Part shown: piece by piece, positions 24,376 to 32,087 of the stretch | Position numbering within the stretch: the first letter of the stretch is position 1 | Layout: the number at the start of each line of letters is the position of its first letter | Source of the DNA: Ruminococcus sp. | GTDB taxonomy: Bacteria; Bacillota; Clostridia; Oscillospirales; Ruminococcaceae | Length of the DNA stretch: 39,073 nt | Direction of reading: 5' to 3' | Assembly (NCBI GenBank): GCA_015066665.1 | Contig: SVNX01000003.1 | Location: 1-39,073, forward strand | Notes under the pieces: model-generated | The model's input: the letters and a program-made list of their open reading frames with translations, nothing else | The model's database searches: none | What the model was told of the DNA's origin: nothing | Translations under genes and position numbers: made by a program

Positions 24376-25572
24376 TTAGCAAAGATGCGGAAGGATGGCA
24401 TCAAAGATCCGGTCCGCCGTGTCTTCCTTTGACAGGCAGGGCAGCTCTTCAGCAGCGTCCTTTGTGATCAGTGTCACGACATTTGTGTCCGTACCGAAGC
24501 CCGCACCCTCCTGACGGAGAGAGTTCGCACAGATCATGTCCGCATTTTTCTTCACGAGCTTCTTGCGGGAATTTTCCAGCAGATGCTCGGTTTCCATCGA
24601 GAAGCCGCACAGAAACTGGTTTTCTCTGCGGTGCTCGCCCAGATACCCCAGAATGTCCCGTGTACGGGTGAGGGGGATCTGCATATCAGCGTCGGATTTC
24701 TTCATCTTCTGGTCGGCACATTCCGTCGGACGGTAGTCGGCCACGGCAGCGGCCATCACGATCACATCCTGTCGGGCGCTCACAGCTGTCACCGCACCGA
24801 ACATCTCGGCGGCACTCTCCACGTTCACGACCTTCACAAAGGGCGGCGGCGTGAGAGCGGTCTTGCCGGTCACAAGTGTGACCTCCGCACCGCGGAGCAT
24901 GGCCATTTTTGCAAGTGCATAGCCCATTTTTCCGGTGGAGCGGTTGGTGATGCAGCGGACGGGATCGATGCTCTCGCAGGTGGGGCCGGCGGTGATGAGC
25001 ACACGCTTGCCCGCCATGTCCTTTTCACGGGCGATGGCTCGTTCGATGTAGGAGAGCAGCACTGCTTCCGAGGGCATCTTGCCTTCACCCACATCACCGC
25101 AGGCCAGATAGCCGGAATCGGCGGGTATGATCTCATAGCCAAAGGAAGCAAGCTTTTTCAGATTGTCCTGCAGAATCGGGTTGCGGTACATGTTGGTGTT
25201 CATGGCTGGCGCAATGATCTTGGGGCAGGGGCAGGCCATGAGTGTGGTGGTCAGCATATCATCGGCAATGCCGCCGGCAATCTTGCCGATCACATTGGCT
25301 GTGGCAGGTGCCACGAGCACCACATCGGCCTTTTTTGCCACAGCGACATGCTCCACACTGTACTGGAAATTCCGGTCGAATGTGTCAATCAGACAACGCT
25401 GTCCGGTGAGTGTTTCAAAGGTGATGGGGGAGATGAACTGGGTGGCATTCTCGGTCATCGTCACGATGATCTCGGCGCCGGTTTTCTTCAGCGTGCTGGC
25501 CAGTCCTGCAATTTTATAGGCTGCAATGCCGCCCGTTACGGCCAGCACGATGCATTTTCCTGTCAGATTCAT
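24376..25572 (-). CDS. coaBC: Bifunctional phosphopantothenoylcysteine decarboxylase / phosphopantothenate-cysteine ligase
   Basis: A 398-residue bifunctional Dfp-type enzyme. The N-terminal flavoprotein half (about 1-185) has VTGGIAAYKIA, the catalytic His in EHVAVA, the PAMNTNM motif, and the active-site Cys in YLACGDVGEGKM. The C-terminal CoaB half (about 187-398) has ITAGPTCESIDPVRCITNRSTGKMG and the AAVADYRP motif, with the conserved Lys in QKMKK. It converts 4'-phosphopantothenate to phosphopantetheine in CoA synthesis. It overlaps coaX by 4 nt and ends the operon. Confidence 0.95.
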   Translation of the reverse strand: MNLTGKCIVLAVTGGIAAYKIAGLASTLKKTGAEIIVTMTENATQFISPITFETLTGQRCLIDTFDRNFQYSVEHVAVAKKADVVLVAPATANVIGKIAGGIADDMLTTTLMACPCPKIIAPAMNTNMYRNPILQDNLKKLASFGYEIIPADSGYLACGDVGEGKMPSEAVLLSYIERAIAREKDMAGKRVLITAGPTCESIDPVRCITNRSTGKMGYALAKMAMLRGAEVTLVTGKTALTPPPFVKVVNVESAAEMFGAVTAVSARQDVIVMAAAVADYRPTECADQKMKKSDADMQIPLTRTRDILGYLGEHRRENQFLCGFSMETEHLLENSRKKLVKKNADMICANSLRQEGAGFGTDTNVVTLITKDAAEELPCLSKEDTADRIFDAILPHLC

Positions 25573-26360
25573 GACGTTCCTCCTTCAGTGCGGACTTTCT
25601 TGTTCTTCTCGTAAATCAGCCGCAGTCCATGCAGAAGCAGCGTATCATTTACGGTAATCTCATGGAAGCAGTGCGGCACAACAGCATGTGCAAGTCCGCC
25701 CGTGGCGATCACAGCCGTCTCATAGCCCAGCTCTTCCCAGATGCGGTCGATCATGCCGTCAAGGCAGGCCGCACTGCCATAGAGAATGCCGCTGCGCATG
25801 CAGTCAACGGTGTTCGTCCCGATGATATGACGCGGTACCGTCAGTCCGATTTTCGGGAGCTGTGCGGTGCCGGAAACCAGAGAATCCAGCGAAATGCGCG
25901 CACCCGGCAGGATAATCGTGCCGACATAGGCACCCTCCCGATCGAGAACGGAGAGCGTGGTAGCCGTGCCCATATCGATCACAATGGCCGGCGTGCCGTA
26001 CAGTGCGGATGCAGCAACCGCATCCACAACCAGATCGCTTCCGACGGCGGCCGGATTGTCCATTTTCAGGTGCAGTCCCGTTTTCACACCGGGCCCGACA
26101 ACGAGGATCTCTGCATGCGTCAGCTTCTGCAAAGCCTTTTTCAGCACATCCGTCAGCGGCGGCACAACGGACGAGATGACCGCACCCTCCACTTCATCGG
26201 GCGAAATCTGATACAGCTCAAGGACAGCCTTGAAGCAGAAGAGATATTCCAGCTCGGTTTTGCGCAGATCGGTGGAAATGCGTTCGGTGAACCGGACTTT
26301 GTCTCCGTCAAGGCAGCCGACAACAATGTTGGTGTTGCCCATATCCACAGTCAGCAGCAT
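25569..26360 (-). CDS. coaX: Type III pantothenate kinase
   Basis: A 263-residue ASKHA-fold kinase. The phosphate-1 motif DMGNTN is at residues 6-11, the catalytic Asp is in AVGSDLVVDAVAA, and the phosphate-2 motif is VIDMGTATTLSV. The C-terminal TGGLA completes the adenosine-binding site. It phosphorylates pantothenate in a K+-dependent reaction resistant to CoA feedback (family knowledge). The SD AGGAGG lies before ATG 26360. It follows the degenerate paralogue by 1 nt and overlaps coaBC by 4 nt. Confidence 0.95.
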   Translation of the reverse strand: MLLTVDMGNTNIVVGCLDGDKVRFTERISTDLRKTELEYLFCFKAVLELYQISPDEVEGAVISSVVPPLTDVLKKALQKLTHAEILVVGPGVKTGLHLKMDNPAAVGSDLVVDAVAASALYGTPAIVIDMGTATTLSVLDREGAYVGTIILPGARISLDSLVSGTAQLPKIGLTVPRHIIGTNTVDCMRSGILYGSAACLDGMIDRIWEELGYETAVIATGGLAHAVVPHCFHEITVNDTLLLHGLRLIYEKNKKVRTEGGTS

Positions 26361-26361
26361 G

Positions 26362-27138
26362 TCACACCTCCTGTTGGTTCTTGGCGTAGATGATCTGCAG
26401 GCCCTTCAGCGGGAGCATCGCATCAATGCGGATACTGTGCCGGCAGTGGGGGATGATGGCGTCCGCCGCATCGCCCGTGGCAACGAGTGCGGTTTCATAG
26501 CCCAGCTCCTGCCAGATGCGGTCGATCATGCCGTCAATAGAGGCGGCATTGCCATAGATCACACCGCTTTTCATCGAATCGATGGTATTCGTGCCGGCCG
26601 TGCGGCGGGGCTGCGTCAGGCTGATGTTCGGCAGCTGAGCCGTCCCCCTGACGAGCGAATCCAGAGAAACCCGTACACCGGGCAGAATCGCACCGCCGAT
26701 GTAGCGGCCGTCCTGACTGATGACGGAAAGTGTGGTCGCCGTCCCGAGATCAATGACGATGACCGGCTCGCCGTATTCTGCCTTGGCGGCAACGGCGTCG
26801 ACGATCAGATTGCTGCCGACCTGTGCGGGCTGATCCATGCAGACGGGCAGCCCCGTCTTCACACCCGGATGTACCACGAGCACACGGATTTCTGGCGCAA
26901 TCTTGCCGATGGCCGCCTGCATGACATCCACCAGCGGCGGCACAACGGAGGAAATGACCGCCCCCTCAAGTGCCGCAGGGGCAATGCCGTGCAGTTCGAG
27001 GATGGTCTTGAGTCCGATGGCGTATTCGAGTTCGGTTTTCCGCAGATCGGTCGCCATCTGTTCGGTGAACAGGATGGTTTCCTTCTGAAAGCAGCCCAGC
27101 ACAATGGCGGAGTTGCTCATATCAATTGCCAGAATCAT
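26362..27138 (-). CDS. Degenerate type III pantothenate kinase paralogue
   Basis: A 258-residue tandem paralogue of the downstream CoaX, with similarity along the full length (for example ATDLRKTELEY and GAVISSVVPPL). Key positions have changed. The phosphate-1 loop reads DMSNSA instead of DMGNTN. The catalytic Asp position reads VGSNLIVDAVAA, with Asn encoded by AAT. The adenosine-binding TGGLA reads TGDAA. VIDLGTATTLSV is intact. The reading frame is undamaged and the SD GGAGGG is good, so it is expressed but probably poorly active or inactive as a kinase. It could form heterodimers with CoaX or act in regulation. Confidence 0.88.
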   Translation of the reverse strand: MILAIDMSNSAIVLGCFQKETILFTEQMATDLRKTELEYAIGLKTILELHGIAPAALEGAVISSVVPPLVDVMQAAIGKIAPEIRVLVVHPGVKTGLPVCMDQPAQVGSNLIVDAVAAKAEYGEPVIVIDLGTATTLSVISQDGRYIGGAILPGVRVSLDSLVRGTAQLPNISLTQPRRTAGTNTIDSMKSGVIYGNAASIDGMIDRIWQELGYETALVATGDAADAIIPHCRHSIRIDAMLPLKGLQIIYAKNQQEV

Positions 27139-27141
27139 GGT

Positions 27142-27816
27142 TTATCCCTCCGATCGTTTGGAACGGCTCTGCTCACAGTACAGCGGGCGGATGCGGCGCA
27201 GTACCGGACATGCAGCTGCTGTCAGGAGCGAAGCCACAATGGCTTCAGGGACGCCGTTTGCACCAATGATGCCCAGAATGGAGTAATACAGCGCATTGAA
27301 CTCCATTCCCTTTGCGGCCGCATAGGCATTGCCGAACAGCAGGAAAATCCCGTGCATCACAAGCAGGGTATTGGTCAGGGATCCTGCCAGTCCTGCCGCA
27401 ATGTAAAGGGCAGCCCGCATTTTTCCCTTCAGGACACGGTATAAAAGCGCACAGGCGTAATACGCCGCAACGCCGATCAGAATACGCGGCACAAAGCAGA
27501 TCAGCAGGCTCTTGAATGCGGACAGCACGGGTGTGCCCTCTATGTTCACGGAATAGAAGGGGGAAAAGACAAACGCAGTCAGACCGCCCTTGAAGGTATT
27601 GTTCAGCAGACTCGTCAGGCCGAAGACGCCGCCCAGAACGGCACCCCTCTTCGGGCCGAGAAACAATGAGCCGATGATGACAGGAATGTGGATGGTCGTC
27701 GCATTGATCACGCCGAGCGGAATGTAGCCAAGGTACGGCACAAACGCCAGCAGACAGATGATTGCGGCAAACAGTGCCATGAGGACAAAATCTTTTGTGG
27801 AGCTGTTTGATTTCAT
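27142..27816 (-). CDS. panT: ECF transporter S component, probable pantothenate transporter
   Basis: A 224-residue membrane protein with about five to six hydrophobic helices. The ECF S-component hallmarks include an N-terminal LMALFAAIICLLAFVPYLG with small residues for ATPase/EcfT contact, IPLGVINATTIHIPVIIG, and LGPKRGAVLGGVFGLTSLL. The substrate is inferred from context: it opens a translationally tight operon with CoaX and CoaBC, as PanT does in other Firmicutes. It needs shared EcfA/A'/T modules, which are not in the window. AAAGGA is 9 nt before the start. Pantothenate specificity is inference. Confidence 0.85.
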   Translation of the reverse strand: MKSNSSTKDFVLMALFAAIICLLAFVPYLGYIPLGVINATTIHIPVIIGSLFLGPKRGAVLGGVFGLTSLLNNTFKGGLTAFVFSPFYSVNIEGTPVLSAFKSLLICFVPRILIGVAAYYACALLYRVLKGKMRAALYIAAGLAGSLTNTLLVMHGIFLLFGNAYAAAKGMEFNALYYSILGIIGANGVPEAIVASLLTAAACPVLRRIRPLYCEQSRSKRSEG

Positions 27817-27867
27817 GTCGTCACGTCCTTTCCGGAGGGGGATCCCGTAAATTTTTGATTCTTTTTC

Positions 27868-27896
27868 ATTATAGCACGGAACGCAGGGTTTGTCCA
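27868..27896 (-). promoter_or_regulatory. Promoter of the pantothenate/CoA operon
   Basis: On the minus strand TGGACA (27896-27891), a 17-bp spacer and a consensus TATAAT (27873-27868), about 50 nt before the start. Confidence 0.8.
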
Positions 27897-28262
27897 GTGT
27901 TTTTTGTCGATCTCTGCACCCTATTATAAATAGGTATCCCCCTAAGGGGAGAATATACTGAAAAAAACGATTGCATGTGAATGAGTCATGAATGAAAATG
28001 GAGCGATTTATGAAATGCGGGATTTTCGTCAGAAAAAGCTATGATATCATACAAGGTTGTCTGAAATGTGGTTTTTTATTTGTTTAACATGTACAAATAA
28101 ATTGTTTCGATTTTTCTAAAATGAGTTAAAAGATTTAACAAACATAATCCGCATTCATCGGATGGGATGAAAAATTACGCCAGAATATACGGGGTGTATA
28201 TAGAATGTGAACATTTAGTGATTAGTTCTAAAAAAAACGATGGGATTTATGAAAAAATACAG
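27897..28262. other. AT-rich intergenic region upstream of the pilus operon, with palindromes
   Basis: About 365 bp without a convincing gene, clearly more AT-rich than its flanks. It contains small palindromes: GTTAAA-AGA-TTTAAC (28125-28139), TTTGT-9-ACAAA (about 28079-28097), ATCCG-7-CGGAT (28147-28163), CTATTATAAATAG (near 27922-27934) and a TCCCCCTAAGGGGA hairpin (near 27938-27951). These could be operators or bend-prone regulatory DNA for the divergent panT and pilC promoters. An ORF at 28167-28397 is judged spurious. Confidence 0.5.
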
Positions 28263-28291
28263 TTGCAATTTCAAAAACCAAATGGTATAAT
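28263..28291 (+). promoter_or_regulatory. Promoter of the type IV pilus operon
   Basis: TTGCAA (28263-28268), a 17-bp spacer and a consensus TATAAT (28286-28291), 68 nt before the pilC ATG. Confidence 0.78.
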
Positions 28292-28359
28292 TATGATACT
28301 GGAGTATTATGTTGTTTTATACTCACAATTCAGATTCAAAAATCATTGGAGGTGGTCGA

Positions 28360-29556
28360 ATGAAGAGTTTTTCCTACGTTGCCAGAACCGGCGCTGACAA
28401 GCAGGTGAAGGGCACGATCAATGCGGAAGACGAGCGAGAATTCGCGGTGAAGCTCAAGGATAAGGGCCTGACGCTGATCAGTTACGAGGAAAAAGAAATC
28501 GGCGCAAAGAAAACAGTGAAGAAGTTCAAGACCAAGGAGCTGGCGTTTAACTGCCGTCAGCTGGCAGCGATGCTGACTTCCGGTCTGACCCTGGTAAAGG
28601 CACTGGACATTCTGAGCAAGGAGCAGCCTAATGAAGGCGCAAAGGCAATCTGGCAGAGCGTTTATGAGAACGTACAGAAGGGTGAATCCTTCTCTGCATC
28701 CCTGGAAATGTATAAGGGTGTATTCCCGGACTTCCTGATTTCCATGGTAGCGGCCGGTGAGTCCTCCGGTTCTCTGGACGTCATCATGCAGAGAATGTCG
28801 GACCATTACGCAAAGGAAAATAAGATGAACAACACGATCAAGGGCGCGATGACTTACCCGATCGTTCTGATGTTCCTCTGTATCGTCATTGTAATCGGTA
28901 TGTTTACATTCATCATGCCGACCTTCGCCGGACTGTTCGAGAGCCCGGATGACATGCCCGCTCTGACAAGAGTGATGATGGGCTTCTCTGACTCGCTTGT
29001 TAACTTCTGGTACATCTACCTGATCGTCATCGGTGTTGTTGTATTCGGTGCGATCTACCTGCTGAAGATCCCGAACACCCGCCTTGCGTGGGATAAGTTC
29101 ATCATCAAGGGACCCGGCTTTGGTCCCCTGGTTGTAAAGATCTACACAGCCCGTTTTGCACGTACACTCGCTTCTCTGTACTCCAGCGGTATTCCGATGG
29201 TTGAATGTCTGCAGAGATCCTCTTCCATTCTGAGCAACCGCTACATAGATCAGTGCTTCCTCAACGTTGTGGACGAGGTAAAGCAGGGTGAAACGCTCTC
29301 TGCTTCCATTCAGAGAACGGAAATTTTTGACTCCATGTTCTGCTCGATCGTCTTCGTAGGTGAAGAAGCCGGTGCGCTCGATACCATTCTTCAGAAGACT
29401 TCCGATTATTACGACGAAGAAGCTGACTCCGCAGTAGGCCGTCTGGTCGGCATGCTCGAGCCTCTGATGATCATCATCATGGGTGTTGCCGTAGCACTGG
29501 TAGTTGCATCCGTACTGCCCGCACTGTATGGCTCCTTCGACGCAATCGCAGCTTAA
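28360..29556 (+). CDS. pilC: Type IV pilus inner-membrane platform protein PilC (GspF family)
   Basis: A 398-residue GspF-family platform protein. It has two T2SSF domains (about 60-180 and 270-385), each with the pattern of LxxGLxLxxALxxL followed by a GE-S-G-LD segment (AAGESSGSLD and FVGEEAGALD). Hydrophobic segments are at about 165-190, 210-235 and 365-390. It couples the cytoplasmic PilB/PilT motors to pilin insertion at the membrane. ATG 28360 is chosen because GGAGGTGG lies upstream; the in-frame upstream ATG at 28309 has none and precedes non-family sequence. It is the first gene of the pilus operon. Confidence 0.94.
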   Translation: MKSFSYVARTGADKQVKGTINAEDEREFAVKLKDKGLTLISYEEKEIGAKKTVKKFKTKELAFNCRQLAAMLTSGLTLVKALDILSKEQPNEGAKAIWQSVYENVQKGESFSASLEMYKGVFPDFLISMVAAGESSGSLDVIMQRMSDHYAKENKMNNTIKGAMTYPIVLMFLCIVIVIGMFTFIMPTFAGLFESPDDMPALTRVMMGFSDSLVNFWYIYLIVIGVVVFGAIYLLKIPNTRLAWDKFIIKGPGFGPLVVKIYTARFARTLASLYSSGIPMVECLQRSSSILSNRYIDQCFLNVVDEVKQGETLSASIQRTEIFDSMFCSIVFVGEEAGALDTILQKTSDYYDEEADSAVGRLVGMLEPLMIIIMGVAVALVVASVLPALYGSFDAIAA

Positions 29557-29585
29557 AATCAACAAACAGAGAGGTGGAAAAATAA

Positions 29586-31220
29586 ATGCTTTCATTTGAT
29601 ATTACCGACAGAAATATACGAATTATTAAGGGTACTGAGAGCAACGGCAAGATCAAGATCAGCGCCGCTGCCACCCTGAGCCTGGAAGAGGCAGTTATCG
29701 TCAACGGTCATGTCAACGACATCAACCGTGTGGCTATGATGATCAACCAGGTTCTGAAGCAGAACAACATGCCTGACAAGGAAGCGATCGTAAGTATCTC
29801 TTCCAACCAGACCGTCTTCAAGGAACTGATGATTCCTCCGAACTCCAAGGAAGCTGAGTTCATGAAGAGCGTTCGTCAGGAACTCCAGATGCAGATCAAT
29901 GTTGACGATTCCTATGCGGTATCCTACGTTATCGTAGGTGAGCCCGAGGAAGGCGAGAACGGTGAAAAGCTCCAGAAGATCCTCGCTACTGCCTGCCCCT
30001 ACGACGTAGTGGACTGCTACAAGCGTATCTTCCACATGCTGGGCATCAGCCTCAAGTCCGTAATGATCGGCTGTAACTGTATCACAAAGGTACTGCTGGC
30101 CGACGTAAAGATCAAGGCTAAGATGCCTCTGCTGGCTGTACAGATCGATGCAAACTTCATCAGCTTGAACCTGTACGAGAACAACCAGCTGTCCTTCTCC
30201 CGTTTCGCTTCCATCGATCCCGAGGACTATGACGATCCCGACGATTATGTATTCGAAGCCGTTAACGAGAACATCTTCCGTATGCTGCAGTTCGCAAGAA
30301 GCCGCGGCTCCGAAGAAATTGAGAATGTAATCTTCTACGGTGACACCCAGGAAATTCCCCGCCTGATCGACGAGATGGAAAAGGCCGACATCACAGTCAG
30401 CCAGCTGAATGTTCCTCCGCAGATCCATGGCTACCAGAACCTCGAGTTCTCTGTATACGCAAACGCCATCGGCGCAATGTTCAAGCGTAACAAGGCTACC
30501 GAGCACATCAACCTCCTCGAGGCTGAGTCCTCCGGTGCAGCAGCTGCCAAGGCTAAGGGCGACAAGTCCGCAACCAAGATTGCCATCGCAGGTCTGGTTG
30601 TCAGCATTCTGGCAGTCGGCGGCGTATGGGGTGCCCTGTTCGCAATGAATGCCACCAAGGCTGCACAGACCGCTCTCCTGCAGCTCAAGATCGACAGCCC
30701 TGAGACCGCTGCTAAGCTCCAGCAGTATGATGACCTCACTGCAATGCAGAAGGATGTTACTGCTTATGCGGATGCCGTTGGTACAGCAAGCGCAGCTTAC
30801 AAGTCCCTGCCCGTGATCACAAAGGATCATTTCGATGCCATTGATGATGCACTGCTGACAGTCAAGAACAACCTCGGTCTTCCTGAAGAAGCAGAGGTCG
30901 GCACTGTTACTTATGCAGAAGGTGAGCTGACCGTTCCGATCACCATCAAGACAGAGGATGTATACTCTCAGAAGTATCCCGCTGCACTGGTACAGTATCT
31001 CTATGATACATATAATAAGACCCTCTTCCCGCAGGTGGATTATGTAGGTTATGTGGTAAACACCATCACAACCATCTATCCCGATGGCCGTGAGGAAGAA
31101 GAGAAGGAAGCTGAGTTTGAGCTCATTCTGACTCTGTGGGGCAATGAGACACCCGAGTATTCTGCAGATGAGCTTGCTCCTGCAACAACAGAAGCTGCCA
31201 CAACAGCAGCAGCGAAATAA
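29586..31220 (+). CDS. PilM-PilN fusion protein
   Basis: A 544-residue protein joining two usually separate pilus assembly proteins. Residues about 1-310 are PilM-like (actin-fold, starting MLSFDITDRNIRIIKG). A transmembrane helix follows (about 333-355, IAIAGLVVSILAVGGVWGAL), then an extracytoplasmic PilN-like domain (about 356-530) and a Thr/Ala tail. In Gram-negative systems PilM binds the N-terminal tail of PilN, so the fusion would fix that contact. AGAGAGG precedes the ATG, 29 nt after pilC. The PilN assignment rests on topology and gene order rather than strong motifs. Confidence 0.82.
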   Translation: MLSFDITDRNIRIIKGTESNGKIKISAAATLSLEEAVIVNGHVNDINRVAMMINQVLKQNNMPDKEAIVSISSNQTVFKELMIPPNSKEAEFMKSVRQELQMQINVDDSYAVSYVIVGEPEEGENGEKLQKILATACPYDVVDCYKRIFHMLGISLKSVMIGCNCITKVLLADVKIKAKMPLLAVQIDANFISLNLYENNQLSFSRFASIDPEDYDDPDDYVFEAVNENIFRMLQFARSRGSEEIENVIFYGDTQEIPRLIDEMEKADITVSQLNVPPQIHGYQNLEFSVYANAIGAMFKRNKATEHINLLEAESSGAAAAKAKGDKSATKIAIAGLVVSILAVGGVWGALFAMNATKAAQTALLQLKIDSPETAAKLQQYDDLTAMQKDVTAYADAVGTASAAYKSLPVITKDHFDAIDDALLTVKNNLGLPEEAEVGTVTYAEGELTVPITIKTEDVYSQKYPAALVQYLYDTYNKTLFPQVDYVGYVVNTITTIYPDGREEEEKEAEFELILTLWGNETPEYSADELAPATTEAATTAAAK

Positions 31221-31235
31221 AGGAGGCGGTTGAAA

Positions 31236-32039
31236 ATGAAACTTGAAATGAGCTACAGAGATAAAATGATTCTTCTCGTCCTCGGTATTGTTGCCATTCT
31301 GCTGTTAGGTTTCTTCTTCCTGATCAAGCCGCAGTACGACTCCCTGCAGGCCACCAAGGTTCTGTATGAACAGACCAAGGAAAAGGCCGATGCCATTGAC
31401 GTTAAGATTAATGCAATCCCCACACTGAAGGATACCATTACTAAGAAGTACAATGAAGCCAGCAAGACTGCTGAAGTCTTCATCAACACAGCATTCGTAA
31501 CTGCAAATGAAACCTTCTCTCATGAGAAGACCTACTACGAGCTGGACCAGTACATCCAGGCTGCAGTAGACGAGAGCGAATGGGAAGTAACAGGCTTTGA
31601 GCTTGCACCTGCCGGTTACAAGACTGTAGAGTACTACTACTACACTCCCGATGTACTTTCTTACTCCCTGCTGGAAGCAGCAGATATCAACGACAACTAC
31701 GCAACTCAGATCACAGAGACCATGCTCGAGAGCCTGGTACTGGAAAAGCGCGAGGTTGTTGACGTGCTCAGCGCTGAGCTGGGTATCATTGGTGATATCA
31801 CTAAGGAAGGCATGATGACATTCCTTGGCAAGATCGACACTGATAAGAATGCAGTGATCGTAAAGGAAATGGACATCGAAGATTACGACTTCATCGACGG
31901 CACTGAGGAAGAGATCGTTGACGAGCTGGGTAACACCACAGTCAGAATTGATCCCAATGCAGTTGGTACTTCCGAAGTGACAATCATCCTCAGCTTCTAC
32001 AACGCTAAGGAAATCGACAAGCCTGAGCTTGGCGATTGA
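31236..32039 (+). CDS. PilO-like pilus assembly protein
   Basis: A 267-residue protein. It has a short cytoplasmic N terminus, one transmembrane helix (about 9-30), a coiled-coil-prone segment (about 35-75) and a mixed alpha/beta extracytoplasmic domain, the PilO topology. It lies directly after the PilMN fusion, where PilO is expected. ATG 31236 lies 9 nt from AGGAGG; the TTG at 31230 would leave only 3 nt. It probably pairs with the PilN half of the upstream protein to form the alignment complex. Sequence similarity to known PilO is not obvious by eye, so the call depends on topology and position. Confidence 0.72.
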   Translation: MKLEMSYRDKMILLVLGIVAILLLGFFFLIKPQYDSLQATKVLYEQTKEKADAIDVKINAIPTLKDTITKKYNEASKTAEVFINTAFVTANETFSHEKTYYELDQYIQAAVDESEWEVTGFELAPAGYKTVEYYYYTPDVLSYSLLEAADINDNYATQITETMLESLVLEKREVVDVLSAELGIIGDITKEGMMTFLGKIDTDKNAVIVKEMDIEDYDFIDGTEEEIVDELGNTTVRIDPNAVGTSEVTIILSFYNAKEIDKPELGD

Positions 32040-32087
32040 TCGCTGACCTGACGTTTGAAATGAAACTTCATCGGAAAGGTGGTTAGG

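Noticed and set aside
28167-28397. 76-codon ORF upstream of pilC
   Set aside because: It runs through the pilC promoter and into pilC in another frame, has no SD, and its composition follows the AT-rich background.
28336-29595. Minus-strand ORF opposite pilC
   Set aside because: The plus strand has clear GspF-family motifs and a good SD; the reverse frame has none.
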